In this document: in pieces, positions 7,938 to 15,332 of the stretch
Numbering within the stretch: the stretch's first letter is position 1
Layout of the letters: each line of letters starts with the position of its first letter
From: an uncultured bacterium
Lineage (GTDB): Bacteria > Bipolaricaulota > Bipolaricaulia > UBA7950 > UBA9294
Assembly (NCBI GenBank): GCA_913009415.1
Contig: CAJVYM010000006.1
Span: 1-47,031 of the forward strand
Reading direction: 5' to 3'
Length of the DNA stretch: 47,031 nt
Translations under genes and position numbers: made by a program
The notes under the pieces: model-generated
Seen by the model: only the letters and a program-made list of their open reading frames with translations
The model's database searches: none
Told to the model about the DNA's origin: nothing

Positions 7938-9274
7938 CGTTTCACAAGGTTCTTATAGCCAATCGAGGGGAGATTGCCCTACGCATCCTCGAGGCCTGCC
8001 GTGAGCTCTCCGTCGATACCGTCGCCGTCTTCTCTCAGGTCGATGAGCAGATGCCCTATCTGAACCTCGCTGGTGAGCGGCTGTGCATCGGCCCAGCCAA
8101 TCCGGCCAAGAGCTATCTTTCCATTCCCGCGATCATCAGCGCCGCCAAGCTGTCCGGTGCGGAGGCGATCCATCCCGGTTACGGATTCCTCGCCGAGAGC
8201 CCGGACTTCGTCGAGGTCTGTGAGGATGACGGCCTTGTGTTCATCGGACCGCCGAGCGAAGTGATGGCCCTTCTGGGAAACAAGGTCGCAGCCAGAGAGG
8301 CGGTCGCCGCGGCCGGAGTGCCCATACTTCCCGGTGAGGCGATCCCCAAGGACGGAGATGCCGCATCGGCCGGAGAGCGCATCGGCTATCCGTTGTTGGT
8401 GAAGGCGACATACGGAGGAGGGGGGCGCGGGATGCGCCTCGTTCCTGACGGCGATGCACTTGAAGGCGCGGTCCTCGCCGCGCGCGCTGAGGCGAAGGGA
8501 ACGTGTGGTGATGGCAGCCTGTACCTGGAACGGGCGGTGGAGAGCCCGCGGCACATCGAGGTACAGATCCTCGCCGATGCGTACGGCAACATCGTCCACT
8601 TTGGCGAGAGGGAGTGCTCGGTGCAGCGGCGCCATCAAAAGCTGATCGAGGAATCGCCCGCATCGTACCTCGACAAAGAAACGAGAAGTGCTCTACACGC
8701 ATCCGCGATCGTTGCGGCGCACGCCGTCGGCTATCGCAACGCTGGCACGGTGGAATTCGTCCTCGATTCCGATGACAGGTTCTACTTCATCGAGATGAAT
8801 GCTCGTATTCAGGTTGAACACTCCGTGAGCGAAGTCGTGTCCGGGGTAAACCTGGTCAAGGAACAGATCCGCATCGCCTCTGGAGATAAGCTTCGCTTCA
8901 CCCAAGATGAGATCGTTCTTCGCGGACACGCGCTGGAGTGCCGCATCAACGCCGAGGATCCAATGCACGGATTTCTCCCCTCCGCGGGGAGGGTGACGAT
9001 CGATGAACTTCCGAATGGATTTGGCATTCGCGTGGACACACACCTGTACAACGGCATGGAGGTCGGCCCCTACTACGACTCGCTCCTAGCCAAGGTCATC
9101 TCATGGGGAGAGGACAGGGAAGAGGCCTGTATCCGCATGTACACAGCGCTCGAACGCTTCCGAGTGCGAGGAATCAAGACGACGCGCTCGTTCGCGCAGG
9201 AGATTGTCTCCCACCCATCGTTTCGCCACGAGCGAATCACCACCGACTTCCTCTCCAATCTCGCGGCGGATTGA
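7934..9274 (+). CDS. accC: Biotin carboxylase
   Basis: 446 residues, full length. Domains: N-terminal biotin-carboxylase fold (KVLIANRGEIALRIL at the start), ATP-grasp (about 115-320) with the glycine-rich loop KATYGGGGRGMR and the active-site stretch EMNARIQVEHSVSE, and the C-terminal domain with ALECRINAEDP. It catalyses ATP- and bicarbonate-dependent carboxylation of the biotin on AccB. It is translationally coupled to accB through an ATGA overlap. Confidence 0.96.
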   Translation: MTFHKVLIANRGEIALRILEACRELSVDTVAVFSQVDEQMPYLNLAGERLCIGPANPAKSYLSIPAIISAAKLSGAEAIHPGYGFLAESPDFVEVCEDDGLVFIGPPSEVMALLGNKVAAREAVAAAGVPILPGEAIPKDGDAASAGERIGYPLLVKATYGGGGRGMRLVPDGDALEGAVLAARAEAKGTCGDGSLYLERAVESPRHIEVQILADAYGNIVHFGERECSVQRRHQKLIEESPASYLDKETRSALHASAIVAAHAVGYRNAGTVEFVLDSDDRFYFIEMNARIQVEHSVSEVVSGVNLVKEQIRIASGDKLRFTQDEIVLRGHALECRINAEDPMHGFLPSAGRVTIDELPNGFGIRVDTHLYNGMEVGPYYDSLLAKVISWGEDREEACIRMYTALERFRVRGIKTTRSFAQEIVSHPSFRHERITTDFLSNLAAD

Positions 9275-9293
9275 TTGCGGGACAGCCATCAGC

Positions 9294-9322
9294 TTGACAT
9301 CCAACCGACTTTTCGCTAGCTT
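9294..9322 (+). promoter_or_regulatory. Putative ffh promoter
   Basis: Perfect -35 TTGACA (9294-9299), 17-base spacer, then TAGCTT (9317-9322) as a weak -10. The same TTGACA-N17-TAGCTT layout, followed by TTAGCTGA repeats or a TTAG remnant, recurs before rpsP. That recurrence supports it more than the -10 match does; TTTATC slightly downstream is another -10 candidate. Confidence 0.45.
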
Positions 9323-9327
9323 TATCT

Positions 9328-9368
9328 TAGCTGATAGCTGATAGCTGATAGCTGATAGCTAATAGCTA
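9328..9368. repeat. TAGCTGA heptamer array before ffh
   Basis: Four perfect head-to-tail copies of TAGCTGA (9328-9355) are followed by two variants (TAGCTAA, TAGCTA). The array starts just after the putative promoter and ends about 18 bases before the ffh ATG, so it should lie in the transcribed leader. Confidence 0.9.
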
Positions 9369-9386
9369 CAATCACAGGGAGTGAAA

Positions 9387-10712
9387 ATGTTTGATTCTCT
9401 TACCGATAGATTAACGTCCGTCTTCTCTCGCCTCAAGGGGAAAGGGAAGCTCTCCGCTGATGATGTGAAGGCCGGGTTGCGCGAGATCAGGCTGGCCCTC
9501 CTGGAAGCCGACGTCAACTATAAGGTCGTCAAGGATCTCATGGCCCGGGTGCAGGAGCGGGCGGTGGGCGAGGAAGTGCTGGAGAGCCTCACTCCCGGCC
9601 AGCAGGTTGTAAAGATTGTTCGCGACGAGCTGACCTCGCTTATGGGCGGACAGAACGCCGCGCTCAACCTGTCGCACCATCCCGCGGTGATCATGCTCGT
9701 CGGTCTGCAGGGATCTGGAAAGACGACGAGCGCGGCCAAGCTCGCCCTTCACCTGCAGAAAGGGGGGCACAAACCGGTCCTCGTTGCCGCCGACGTCTAT
9801 CGCCCGGCCGCCATCGCCCAGCTGCAGACCCTCGGGGACAACCTGGAGATCCCTGTCGTCACTGGGGATAGCTCACATCCGCTACAGATTGCATCCGCCG
9901 GTGTTGACTGGGCAAAGGAGAACCTGCGCGATGTCGTCATCATCGACACCGCCGGTCGCCTGCACATCGACGAGGCGATGATGGGTGAGCTGAAACAGAT
10001 CAAAGCGGCAGTCGACCCCGATGAGATCCTGTTCGTGGCCGATGCGATGACCGGGCAAGAAGCGGTGAACATCGCGCGCACGTTCAACGATGAGATAACC
10101 TTCTCCGGTGTGATCCTTACTAAGCTCGACGGCGATGCACGCGGTGGCGCGGCCCTTTCAGTCAACCACGTCACGGGGAAATCGATCAAGTTCGTCGGGA
10201 TGGGTGAGAAGATCGCCGATCTGCAGCCGTTCTATCCGGAGCGGATGGCCGACCGGATCCTCGGCATGGGGGATGTTCTCACCCTCATCGAGCAAGCCGA
10301 GACCCAGATGGACAAGAAGAAGGCCGAGCAGCTCGCGCGCCACATCAAGAAGAATCAGTTCACGTTGCAGGACTTCCTGGAACAGCTTGAAGAGATGCGC
10401 AAGCTTGGCCCCCTCTCTGGCATCCTGGATAAGCTCCCGTTGAAGAAGAAGATGAAGGGAAATGTCGACGTCGATGAACAGGAACTGACCAAGACGCTTG
10501 CCGTCCTGCGCTCGATGACGATTGCTGAGCGCTTGAACCCATCGATTATCGGAGGGAGCCGTAAGAAGCGGATCGCGCGGGGGAGCGGAACGAAGGTGCG
10601 CGACGTGAACCGGGTCCTGTCGCGGTTCAAGGACTCGAAGAAGGCGATCAAGGCGCTGAGCAGCAGGAGGGGTGGCAAGGGGCGCTCGCCGATCGACATG
10701 TTGGGGATGTGA
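9387..10712 (+). CDS. ffh: Signal recognition particle protein Ffh
   Basis: About 441 residues. N domain (1-85); GTPase G domain with GLQGSGKTT, DVYRPAAIAQL, DTAGRL and TKLDGDARGG; and a methionine-rich M domain (about 300-441). It binds 4.5S RNA and signal sequences and docks with FtsY for cotranslational membrane insertion. The first possible start is GTG 9381, but the SD AGGGAG (9376-9381) would overlap it; ATG 9387, five bases downstream, is the better start. It precedes rpsP in the same order as in Thermotoga, here separated by a repeat-rich gap with its own promoter-like signals. Confidence 0.96.
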   Translation: MFDSLTDRLTSVFSRLKGKGKLSADDVKAGLREIRLALLEADVNYKVVKDLMARVQERAVGEEVLESLTPGQQVVKIVRDELTSLMGGQNAALNLSHHPAVIMLVGLQGSGKTTSAAKLALHLQKGGHKPVLVAADVYRPAAIAQLQTLGDNLEIPVVTGDSSHPLQIASAGVDWAKENLRDVVIIDTAGRLHIDEAMMGELKQIKAAVDPDEILFVADAMTGQEAVNIARTFNDEITFSGVILTKLDGDARGGAALSVNHVTGKSIKFVGMGEKIADLQPFYPERMADRILGMGDVLTLIEQAETQMDKKKAEQLARHIKKNQFTLQDFLEQLEEMRKLGPLSGILDKLPLKKKMKGNVDVDEQELTKTLAVLRSMTIAERLNPSIIGGSRKKRIARGSGTKVRDVNRVLSRFKDSKKAIKALSSRRGGKGRSPIDMLGM

Positions 10713-10769
10713 GAGAAGCTATCAGGTCACAGATCACAGCTATCTAGCTATCAGCTTACAACCACAAGC

Positions 10770-10798
10770 TTGACACAGAAGCGAGTGTCGGCTAGCTT
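10770..10798 (+). promoter_or_regulatory. Putative upstream promoter for the rpsP operon
   Basis: TTGACA (10770-10775), 17-base spacer, TAGCTT (10793-10798), then TATCTTAG. This is nearly the same arrangement as before ffh. A second TTGACA at 10889-10894, with AGCTT about 18 bases on, precedes the perfect heptamer array. The two look like successive copies of one promoter-plus-repeat unit. Confidence 0.4.
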
Positions 10799-10923
10799 CT
10801 ATCTTAGTTGTTCCGCCTTTCGGATCACGACAAAATGGGGTAACATTCATGAGAATGCCGCCGGCTGTAGACGGCACAGTGCGGCGCCTTGACAATTAGA
10901 CGCCGAGCGGGAAGCTTATTTCT

Positions 10924-10993
10924 TAGCTGATAGCTGATAGCTGATAGCTGATAGCTGATAGCTGATAGCTGATAGCTGATAGCTGATAGCTGA
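10924..10993. repeat. Ten perfect TAGCTGA heptamers before rpsP
   Basis: Exactly ten uninterrupted copies of TAGCTGA fill 70 bases. Because 7 is not a multiple of 3, the reverse strand reads as a repeating SAISYQL-type peptide, which creates a false ORF. The array ends 20 bases before the rpsP ATG. The rest of the 300-base gap (10713-10923) holds degenerate heptamers at about 10724-10760 and the promoter-like signals described separately. Confidence 0.95.
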
Positions 10994-11013
10994 TCAAAAC
11001 ACGAGGTGAAGCA

Positions 11014-11304
11014 ATGGCAGCAAAGATTCGACTGAAGAAGGTTGGAAGAAAGGGGCAGGCCTCCTATCGAGTGGTCGTCCTCGACGGGCGCAAGCCGCGA
11101 GACGCAAAAGTGGTCGAGGATCTCGGGTTCTACGACCCGAAGACCGATCCGGCGACGTACGAAGTGAAGAACGACGCCGCGTTGAAGTGGCTCATGGACG
11201 GTGCTAAAGCGACAAGCGCCGTGCGTGACATCCTGTCTCGAGCTGGCGTCATGGCCGCTTGGGATGCGGCCAAGAGGGAACAGGTAGCTAGCAAGGGCGA
11301 GTAG
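11014..11304 (+). CDS. rpsP: 30S ribosomal protein S16
   Basis: 96 residues. It starts MAAKIRLKKVGRKGQASYRV and contains DGRKPRDAKVVEDLGFYDP and LKWLMDGAKATSAVRDILS, all hallmarks of S16, an early-binding protein of the small subunit. SD-like GAGGTGAA precedes the ATG. First gene of the operon rpsP-khpA-trmD-methylase-rplS-lepB. Confidence 0.97.
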   Translation: MAAKIRLKKVGRKGQASYRVVVLDGRKPRDAKVVEDLGFYDPKTDPATYEVKNDAALKWLMDGAKATSAVRDILSRAGVMAAWDAAKREQVASKGE

Positions 11305-11306
11305 GT

Positions 11307-11540
11307 ATGCTCTATCGTCTGTGCCTGTTCCTCGTGCGTTCGCTCGTTGATCTTCCCGACGCGGTGCGGATAGACCGGATCGAGACCGAGAAGGTCGACA
11401 TCTTCTTTCTGCACATCGGGAAGGAGGATCGCGGACGCGTGCTGGGGCGCGGCGGACGGACGATCGGCGCGCTGCGCACGTTTCTCGAAGGTGTGGCCGC
11501 GCGTCTCGATCGGGAGGTTGTGGTCGAGATTGTCGACTGA
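11307..11540 (+). CDS. khpA: KH-domain RNA-binding protein KhpA
   Basis: 77 residues. A single KH fold contains the loop LGRGGRTIGALRTFL, which holds the GxxG motif that grips RNA. Family members (YlqC/KhpA) form RNA chaperone complexes and sit between rpsP and rimM/trmD in many genomes. It begins two bases after the rpsP stop. The next gene here is trmD, eight bases on; rimM, the usual neighbour, is absent. Confidence 0.9.
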   Translation: MLYRLCLFLVRSLVDLPDAVRIDRIETEKVDIFFLHIGKEDRGRVLGRGGRTIGALRTFLEGVAARLDREVVVEIVD

Positions 11541-11548
11541 TCCATAAG

Positions 11549-12397
11549 ATGCGCTTTGACGTACTCACCATTTTTCCAGAAGCACTCGCAGGATTTCTCT
11601 TTGTAGGAGTCCTTGGCCAGGCGATAGAAAATCGCTTGGTCTTTGCTCATTTGCACGATCTGCGTGACTTTACCGATGATCCGCACCGCGTTGTGGACGA
11701 TCGCCCCTACGGTGGCGGTCCGGGGATGCTTCTCAAGGTGGAGCCGCTCGTGCGCGGAATCGAGGCGATCAAATCCGGTGGGGTCAAGTCTTGTTTCTTG
11801 CACGAAGAGTGTGATGAGGTACCTAAAATTCAAGAAACAAGGTCTGACCCCAAGAGACAGCGCAGCAAGTGGGACCCCAACAAGTGGCGGACGGTTCTCC
11901 TCTCCTCGCAGGGAAGGCTGTTCACGCAGAACGACGCCATCGAGTGGGGGAAGCTTGATGGGCTACTCCTTGTCTGCGGGCGCTATGAAGGGGTCGACGA
12001 GCGGGTTGTGCAGTTTGTCGATGACGAGGTGTCGATCGGGGACTATGTCCTGACCGGAGGAGAGGTCGCCGCTGCGGTGGTCATCGAAGCGACGGCGCGG
12101 ATGCTGCCGGGCATAGTTGGCCGGTTCGAGTCGGTGACGAGCGATTCATTCTACGAAAAGGATCACCTCGGTCCGCCACAGTACACGCGTCCGCCGGAGT
12201 ACCGCGGCCTGCGCGTACCGGAGGTCCTCCTTTCGGGCGATCATGCTCGGATAGAACGCTTCCGCGAGGAGCGGGCATGGGAGAAAACGATGCGTAACCG
12301 GCCTGATCTCATCGGACTGGAGCACGCTCGGGAACGAGTTCCCGAGCGTGCTCCGGAACAGAAGCGGGATCTTGACAGGGTGGAAGACGATGGGTAA
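11549..12397 (+). CDS. trmD: tRNA (guanine37-N1)-methyltransferase, with two palindrome-encoded additions
   Basis: 282 residues; relatives are around 245. SPOUT-knot motifs are present: GGGPGMLLKVEP, LLVCGRYEGVDERV and SIGDYVLTGGE. It makes m1G37 in tRNAs and prevents +1 frameshifting. Two parts look foreign. Residues 77-102 (in VKSCFLHEECDEVPKIQET) fall between the usual IEAIK and TVLLSSQGR and are encoded by an inverted repeat (11779-11852). The C-terminal residues after RPDLIG contain ARERVPERAP, encoded by a perfect palindrome (12319-12354). The frame stays open, so the enzyme is probably made. The 3' end overlaps the next gene by eight bases. Confidence 0.93.
   Translation: MRFDVLTIFPEALAGFLFVGVLGQAIENRLVFAHLHDLRDFTDDPHRVVDDRPYGGGPGMLLKVEPLVRGIEAIKSGGVKSCFLHEECDEVPKIQETRSDPKRQRSKWDPNKWRTVLLSSQGRLFTQNDAIEWGKLDGLLLVCGRYEGVDERVVQFVDDEVSIGDYVLTGGEVAAAVVIEATARMLPGIVGRFESVTSDSFYEKDHLGPPQYTRPPEYRGLRVPEVLLSGDHARIERFREERAWEKTMRNRPDLIGLEHARERVPERAPEQKRDLDRVEDDG
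11779..11852. repeat. Palindromic element inserted in frame in trmD
   Basis: The left arm (11779-11800) and right arm (11831-11852) are inverted copies, with three adjacent mismatches inside otherwise matching 22-base arms: TGGGGTCA...CTTGTTTCTTG against CAAGAAACAAG...TGACCCCA, with a 30-base middle. The GGGGTCA ends recall palindromes linked to REP-associated tyrosine transposases (from memory, unverified). The segment encodes extra residues missing from ordinary TrmD. Confidence 0.75.
12319..12354. repeat. Perfect 17-bp-arm palindrome at the trmD 3' end
   Basis: GGAGCACGCTCGGGAAC (12319-12335), two bases, then its exact reverse complement (12338-12354). It codes for the tail of TrmD just past the normal family end, and lies a few dozen bases before the start of the next gene. 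It is not followed by a T-run, so a terminator role is unlikely. Confidence 0.85.
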
Positions 12398-12950
12398 CCT
12401 CTACGTTGCTCTATTGCACTTCCCGATGCGCAACCGTCGCGGCGAAATCGTCGCCACGGCGATGACATCGATCGATGTGCACGATATTGCGCGTTCGGCG
12501 CGTACCTATGGAGTGGTGCGCTATTTTGTCGTGACGCCCTTGCCCTCCCAGCAGCGGATAGGTTGGCGGATTAGGGGCTTTTGGACGGAAGGGGAGCGTG
12601 CGATGGAGGCGAGTCGGCGTGGTGATGCGCTGGAGATCGTGACTATGACGCAAGATTTGGAGGAATCGATCTCCTGGATTCGCGATGCCGAAGGGCGTGA
12701 GCCCCTTGTAGTGGCGACATCGGCGCGGCAGCACGCGGGGCGATCGGTGAGCTACCAGAAGTTGCGTGCTGAGATTGCGCAGGGCGAGCAGCCGGTGTTG
12801 ATCCTGTTTGGAACGGGATGGGGGATGGTTGATGAGGTCATTGAGGCCTGCGACCTGCTCCTTCCACCGATCATGCCTGAGAGTGATTTTAACCACCTCT
12901 CGGTGCGGGCAGCAGCGGCGATCACTCTCGACCGCGTGGCTGGGGAATAG
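12390..12950 (+). CDS. TM1570-type SPOUT RNA methyltransferase
   Basis: About 186 residues starting MGNLYVALLHFPMRNRRGE. It matches the family I know from Thermotoga TM1570 (PF09936-type), predicted S-adenosylmethionine-dependent SPOUT methylases. The middle SISWIRDAEGREPLVVATSA and the knot region ILFGTGWGMVDEVIEACDLLLPPI are typical. The RNA target is not established as far as I know. An in-frame upstream ATG at 12348 would add residues read from the trmD palindrome; ATG 12390, after AGGGTGG, fits the family start and overlaps the trmD stop. Position between trmD and rplS is the Thermotoga arrangement. Confidence 0.85.
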   Translation: MGNLYVALLHFPMRNRRGEIVATAMTSIDVHDIARSARTYGVVRYFVVTPLPSQQRIGWRIRGFWTEGERAMEASRRGDALEIVTMTQDLEESISWIRDAEGREPLVVATSARQHAGRSVSYQKLRAEIAQGEQPVLILFGTGWGMVDEVIEACDLLLPPIMPESDFNHLSVRAAAAITLDRVAGE

Positions 12951-12968
12951 AATAGGAGGATAAAGAAG

Positions 12969-13292
12969 ATGGATAGCATCATTAGAGCGGTGGAGAAGGA
13001 TTACCTGCAAGAGAGAGATACCGCATTCACGAGCGGTGATATCATTCGCATTCACGAGCGGATCTCCGAGGGAGCCAAGGAGCGAATTCAGGTCTTTGAG
13101 GGGATCGTCCTCAAGCGAAGCGGGTCTGGAACGAATGAGATGATCACCGTGCGGAAGATCTCGTCTGGTATCGGGGTGGAGAAAACATACCCGGTGCACT
13201 CGCCGAAGATTGAGAAGATTGAGCTGGTCAAGAAAAACCGGACGCGCCAATCGCGCCCGTATTTCCTGCGTCGACTGCGGCGGATTCGGTGA
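12969..13292 (+). CDS. rplS: 50S ribosomal protein L19
   Basis: 107 residues, normal size. Contains the L19 core: SGDIIRIHERISEGAKERIQ, VFEGIVLKRSG, GIGVEKTYPVHSPKIEKIEL, and the basic C-terminus ARPYFLRR-like (SRPYFLRRLRRIR). L19 lies at the 30S/50S interface. SD AGGAGG precedes ATG 12969. A 340-base repeat-containing gap follows before lepB. Confidence 0.97.
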   Translation: MDSIIRAVEKDYLQERDTAFTSGDIIRIHERISEGAKERIQVFEGIVLKRSGSGTNEMITVRKISSGIGVEKTYPVHSPKIEKIELVKKNRTRQSRPYFLRRLRRIR

Positions 13293-13334
13293 CAAAGCAC
13301 AGGTGCGCTTGCATGTATAGTGAGAATGACAGTC

Positions 13335-13545
13335 CTGTAGCGGAATCTTGTGTAGCGTCGGAGCCCTATCTGCACCCCAGACAGGCGGACTCCGAAGTTG
13401 CGCTTTTGGACTTGTGCGACAACATGGCAGACCCCAGTGGAGTAAGACTTCACAGGGCAGGCAAGCTGTCACGCTACGCAAGGCTGTTCTTCTGTAGTGC
13501 TACACCTTGTGTGCAACGTTTCGCTTGTGATCTGCGCCTTTGCAC
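13335..13545. repeat. Stem-loop interspersed repeats between rplS and lepB
   Basis: The 340-base gap contains a unit at about 13458-13537 whose sequence (CAAGCTGTCACGCTAC ... CTGTAGTGCTACACCTTG) can fold on itself. It aligns by eye along about 80 bases with units at 27006-27085 and 27093-27172. A partial unit sharing CTTGTGTAGCGTC lies at about 13335-13372. I see no gene here; the forward ORF across it is a by-product of the repeats. Confidence 0.65.
13432..13462. repeat. 31-bp palindromic repeat, also found inside the IS transposase
   Basis: Starts CCCCAGTGGAGTAAG and continues ACTTCACAGGGCAGGC. The core TGGAGT-AAG-ACTTCA is an inverted repeat flanked by CCCC and GGG. 28 of 31 positions are identical to 43187-43217, inside the transposase gene. 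Confidence 0.8.
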
Positions 13546-13632
13546 GCGGGGACTGGCTCGTTTTCTCGCGTCAGATCGTGCGAGAAAAAGTGCCTGTCCC
13601 CTTTTATCCGCCCTGAGGCCATGTAAGAGCAC

Positions 13633-14490
13633 ATGATGCGCAAAAAAAAGCAAAAAAAAACCGCGCTTATCCTGCGATTAGTGCGACATTTCGGATGGAA
13701 CCCGGGCCGCGTGATGAGGGAGGTCCTAGAATGGATCGAAGTAATCATCGTTGCGGGCGGGCTTGCCTTCCTTGTGATGGGTTATGTCACCGTGCGCATG
13801 CACGTGCCGACGGGTTCGATGATTCCAGCGATCGATCCCAGGGACTCCTTCTTCGTCGACGAGATTTCGTACCACTTCCGCAGCGCTAAACCGGGCGATA
13901 TCGTCGTCTTCTGGCACACCGATTCGGTCTTGATAAAGAACGTGAAGTCGGGATCTCCTGCTGAGAATGCCCGCGTAACTGAGGGAGAACGCCTGATCTA
14001 CATCAACCGTCAACCGGTCTTCTCCGCTGCCGGCGCCGATCAGATCATCGCCTCGCTCCCGGTGGGGACGATGGTCGTCCTTAGCCTGGTCAACGTTCCC
14101 CAGCTTGACCTAGGAACGAAACTGAACGGAATGAACTCACTGGCCGACTTCGGGATCGCCCTGCGTGATAGGCGGGTCCGCTACGTTAAGCGCTTGATCG
14201 CCGTCGGCGGGCAGACAGTGCAGGTAAAGGACGGGAGCGTCTACGTAGATGGAAAGAAGTTGACCGGGCCGAGGTTTGATCGCCAGTACACATCAGGCGA
14301 CCCCCGCATGCTCTTCGGCATGACTCCCACACTTGTCCCGCAGGGGAAGTGGTTCGTTATGGGAGACAACTCCGCGAACTCGTGGGACTCGCGCTACTGG
14401 GGCTTTGTCGATAAGAAGGACTTCATCGGCGAGCCATACCTGCGCGTATGGCCGCTCAGTCGCTTTGGCCCGATGAACGGCTACTTCTAG
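13633..14490 (+). CDS. lepB: Signal peptidase I with an embedded PDZ-like segment
   Basis: 285 residues. A lysine-rich N-terminus and one membrane anchor (about 33-55) precede the catalytic serine in VPTGSMIPAI (Ser62). The general base lysine is in RYVKRLIAVGGQ (Lys186), and the box GDNSANSWDSRYWGFV follows. It removes signal peptides on the outer face of the inner membrane. Between VVFWHTD and RYVKR lies an insert of roughly 80 residues that reads like a PDZ domain (SGSPAENARVTEGERLIYIN, then PVGTMVVLSLV). ATG 13633 is followed at once by a second ATG; runs of A near the start are unusual and could slip. Confidence 0.92.
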   Translation: MMRKKKQKKTALILRLVRHFGWNPGRVMREVLEWIEVIIVAGGLAFLVMGYVTVRMHVPTGSMIPAIDPRDSFFVDEISYHFRSAKPGDIVVFWHTDSVLIKNVKSGSPAENARVTEGERLIYINRQPVFSAAGADQIIASLPVGTMVVLSLVNVPQLDLGTKLNGMNSLADFGIALRDRRVRYVKRLIAVGGQTVQVKDGSVYVDGKKLTGPRFDRQYTSGDPRMLFGMTPTLVPQGKWFVMGDNSANSWDSRYWGFVDKKDFIGEPYLRVWPLSRFGPMNGYF

Positions 14491-14531
14491 GCAGTTGCCT
14501 TTCCTCCTCTTCTGCGCGGGATCAAACTTTG

Positions 14532-14548
14532 TTGTAGGTGTACTACAA
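14532..14548. promoter_or_regulatory. Perfect inverted repeat TTGTAG-N5-CTACAA, possible operator
   Basis: The 212-base gap between lepB and the DUF922-like gene (which converge) holds this 17-base inverted repeat and little else. It could be a repressor site or a weak bidirectional hairpin; no gene obviously depends on it. Confidence 0.3.
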
Positions 14549-14702
14549 TCTGTGCTATTTAGATTATTTGCGCAATTTTTGACAAGCTGTGCCCATTGAA
14601 GCCGCTTGCCCGGTTCGCGTCATTCGTGATTCAAGCGAAGCTGCATGCGTTCCTGTACCTTTTCGCGTTTGGTCGCTCTGTGTTCACCGTTCTGTCGTCG
14701 CA

Positions 14703-15332
14703 TCACGGCGCTTGCAGCGGGCTTGCCAGCCAGGCATCGATCTTTGCTGCCCAACTTGCTTGCACAGCGGGGTTCGTGCCATGAGCTGTCTCATCATCGT
14801 AGCGCGACTGCATTTGAGAGGCCATGTTGAGGACAGCCGATGCCGTAGCATTTATCTCTTTTCGTAGAGCAGTTCGCACCTCATCTGTCGTCGCGCCCGT
14901 CACATGCGGGCGAGCAAGAAGGATTGCGAGCTTGCGCGCGTAGACCTCGTTTAGATCGAAGTGTCGCTGTTCGTGGTTTAGAACATTCGGGGATTTTCCC
15001 TGCGCGGCGGCCCAGGAGAGAAGCGGGTCCATCGTGTTTGTCACCTTGATCATCGACTCATCGACGTATCCGTACCAGTCACCCCTGGTTCTGTCGTAGT
15101 CGAGAACGTACGATACGGACCAGTTGATGGTCATGTGTATCGCCGCGGCCTCTGCCTGCAGGCAATCACCCTGCGGATACGCTGCCAGGAAGAGATTCCA
15201 GGTTATCGGCTGACTCGCGCTCCACGGTACGTGTTCAGGAACCTGCGCCGTGGCTCTACTTGCAGCCACAAGACCGATAAACATGAAGACTACAACGATC
15301 AATGCTGCCCTCTTGCTGAGCGCAGTTCGCAT
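14703..15332 (-). CDS. Secreted DUF922-like putative zinc protease
   Basis: About 209 residues from ATG 15332, with SD GGTGGGGG just upstream; the longer in-frame start at 15473 lacks support. The signal peptide MRTALSKRAALIVVVFMFIG...ATAQ is clear. The motif HEQRHFDLNEVYARKL contains an HEXXH-type sequence in the setting I associate with DUF922 predicted secreted Zn proteases. A preceding Trp-rich beta segment (VPWSASQPITWNLF) also fits. Activity is not proven for the family. Transcribed away from rex. Confidence 0.72.
   Translation of the reverse strand: MRTALSKRAALIVVVFMFIGLVAASRATAQVPEHVPWSASQPITWNLFLAAYPQGDCLQAEAAAIHMTINWSVSYVLDYDRTRGDWYGYVDESMIKVTNTMDPLLSWAAAQGKSPNVLNHEQRHFDLNEVYARKLAILLARPHVTGATTDEVRTALRKEINATASAVLNMASQMQSRYDDETAHGTNPAVQASWAAKIDAWLASPLQAP

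Noticed and set aside
10924-10993. CRISPR array
   Set aside because: Seven-base direct repeats without spacers and no cas genes; these are simple tandem repeats.
10825-11571. Long minus-strand ORF with a repeating SAISYQL peptide
   Set aside because: It is a by-product of the heptamer array and runs antisense through rpsP and khpA.
13293-13632. tRNA or small RNA gene between rplS and lepB
   Set aside because: No cloverleaf could be drawn; the structure matches the interspersed repeat seen at 27 kb.
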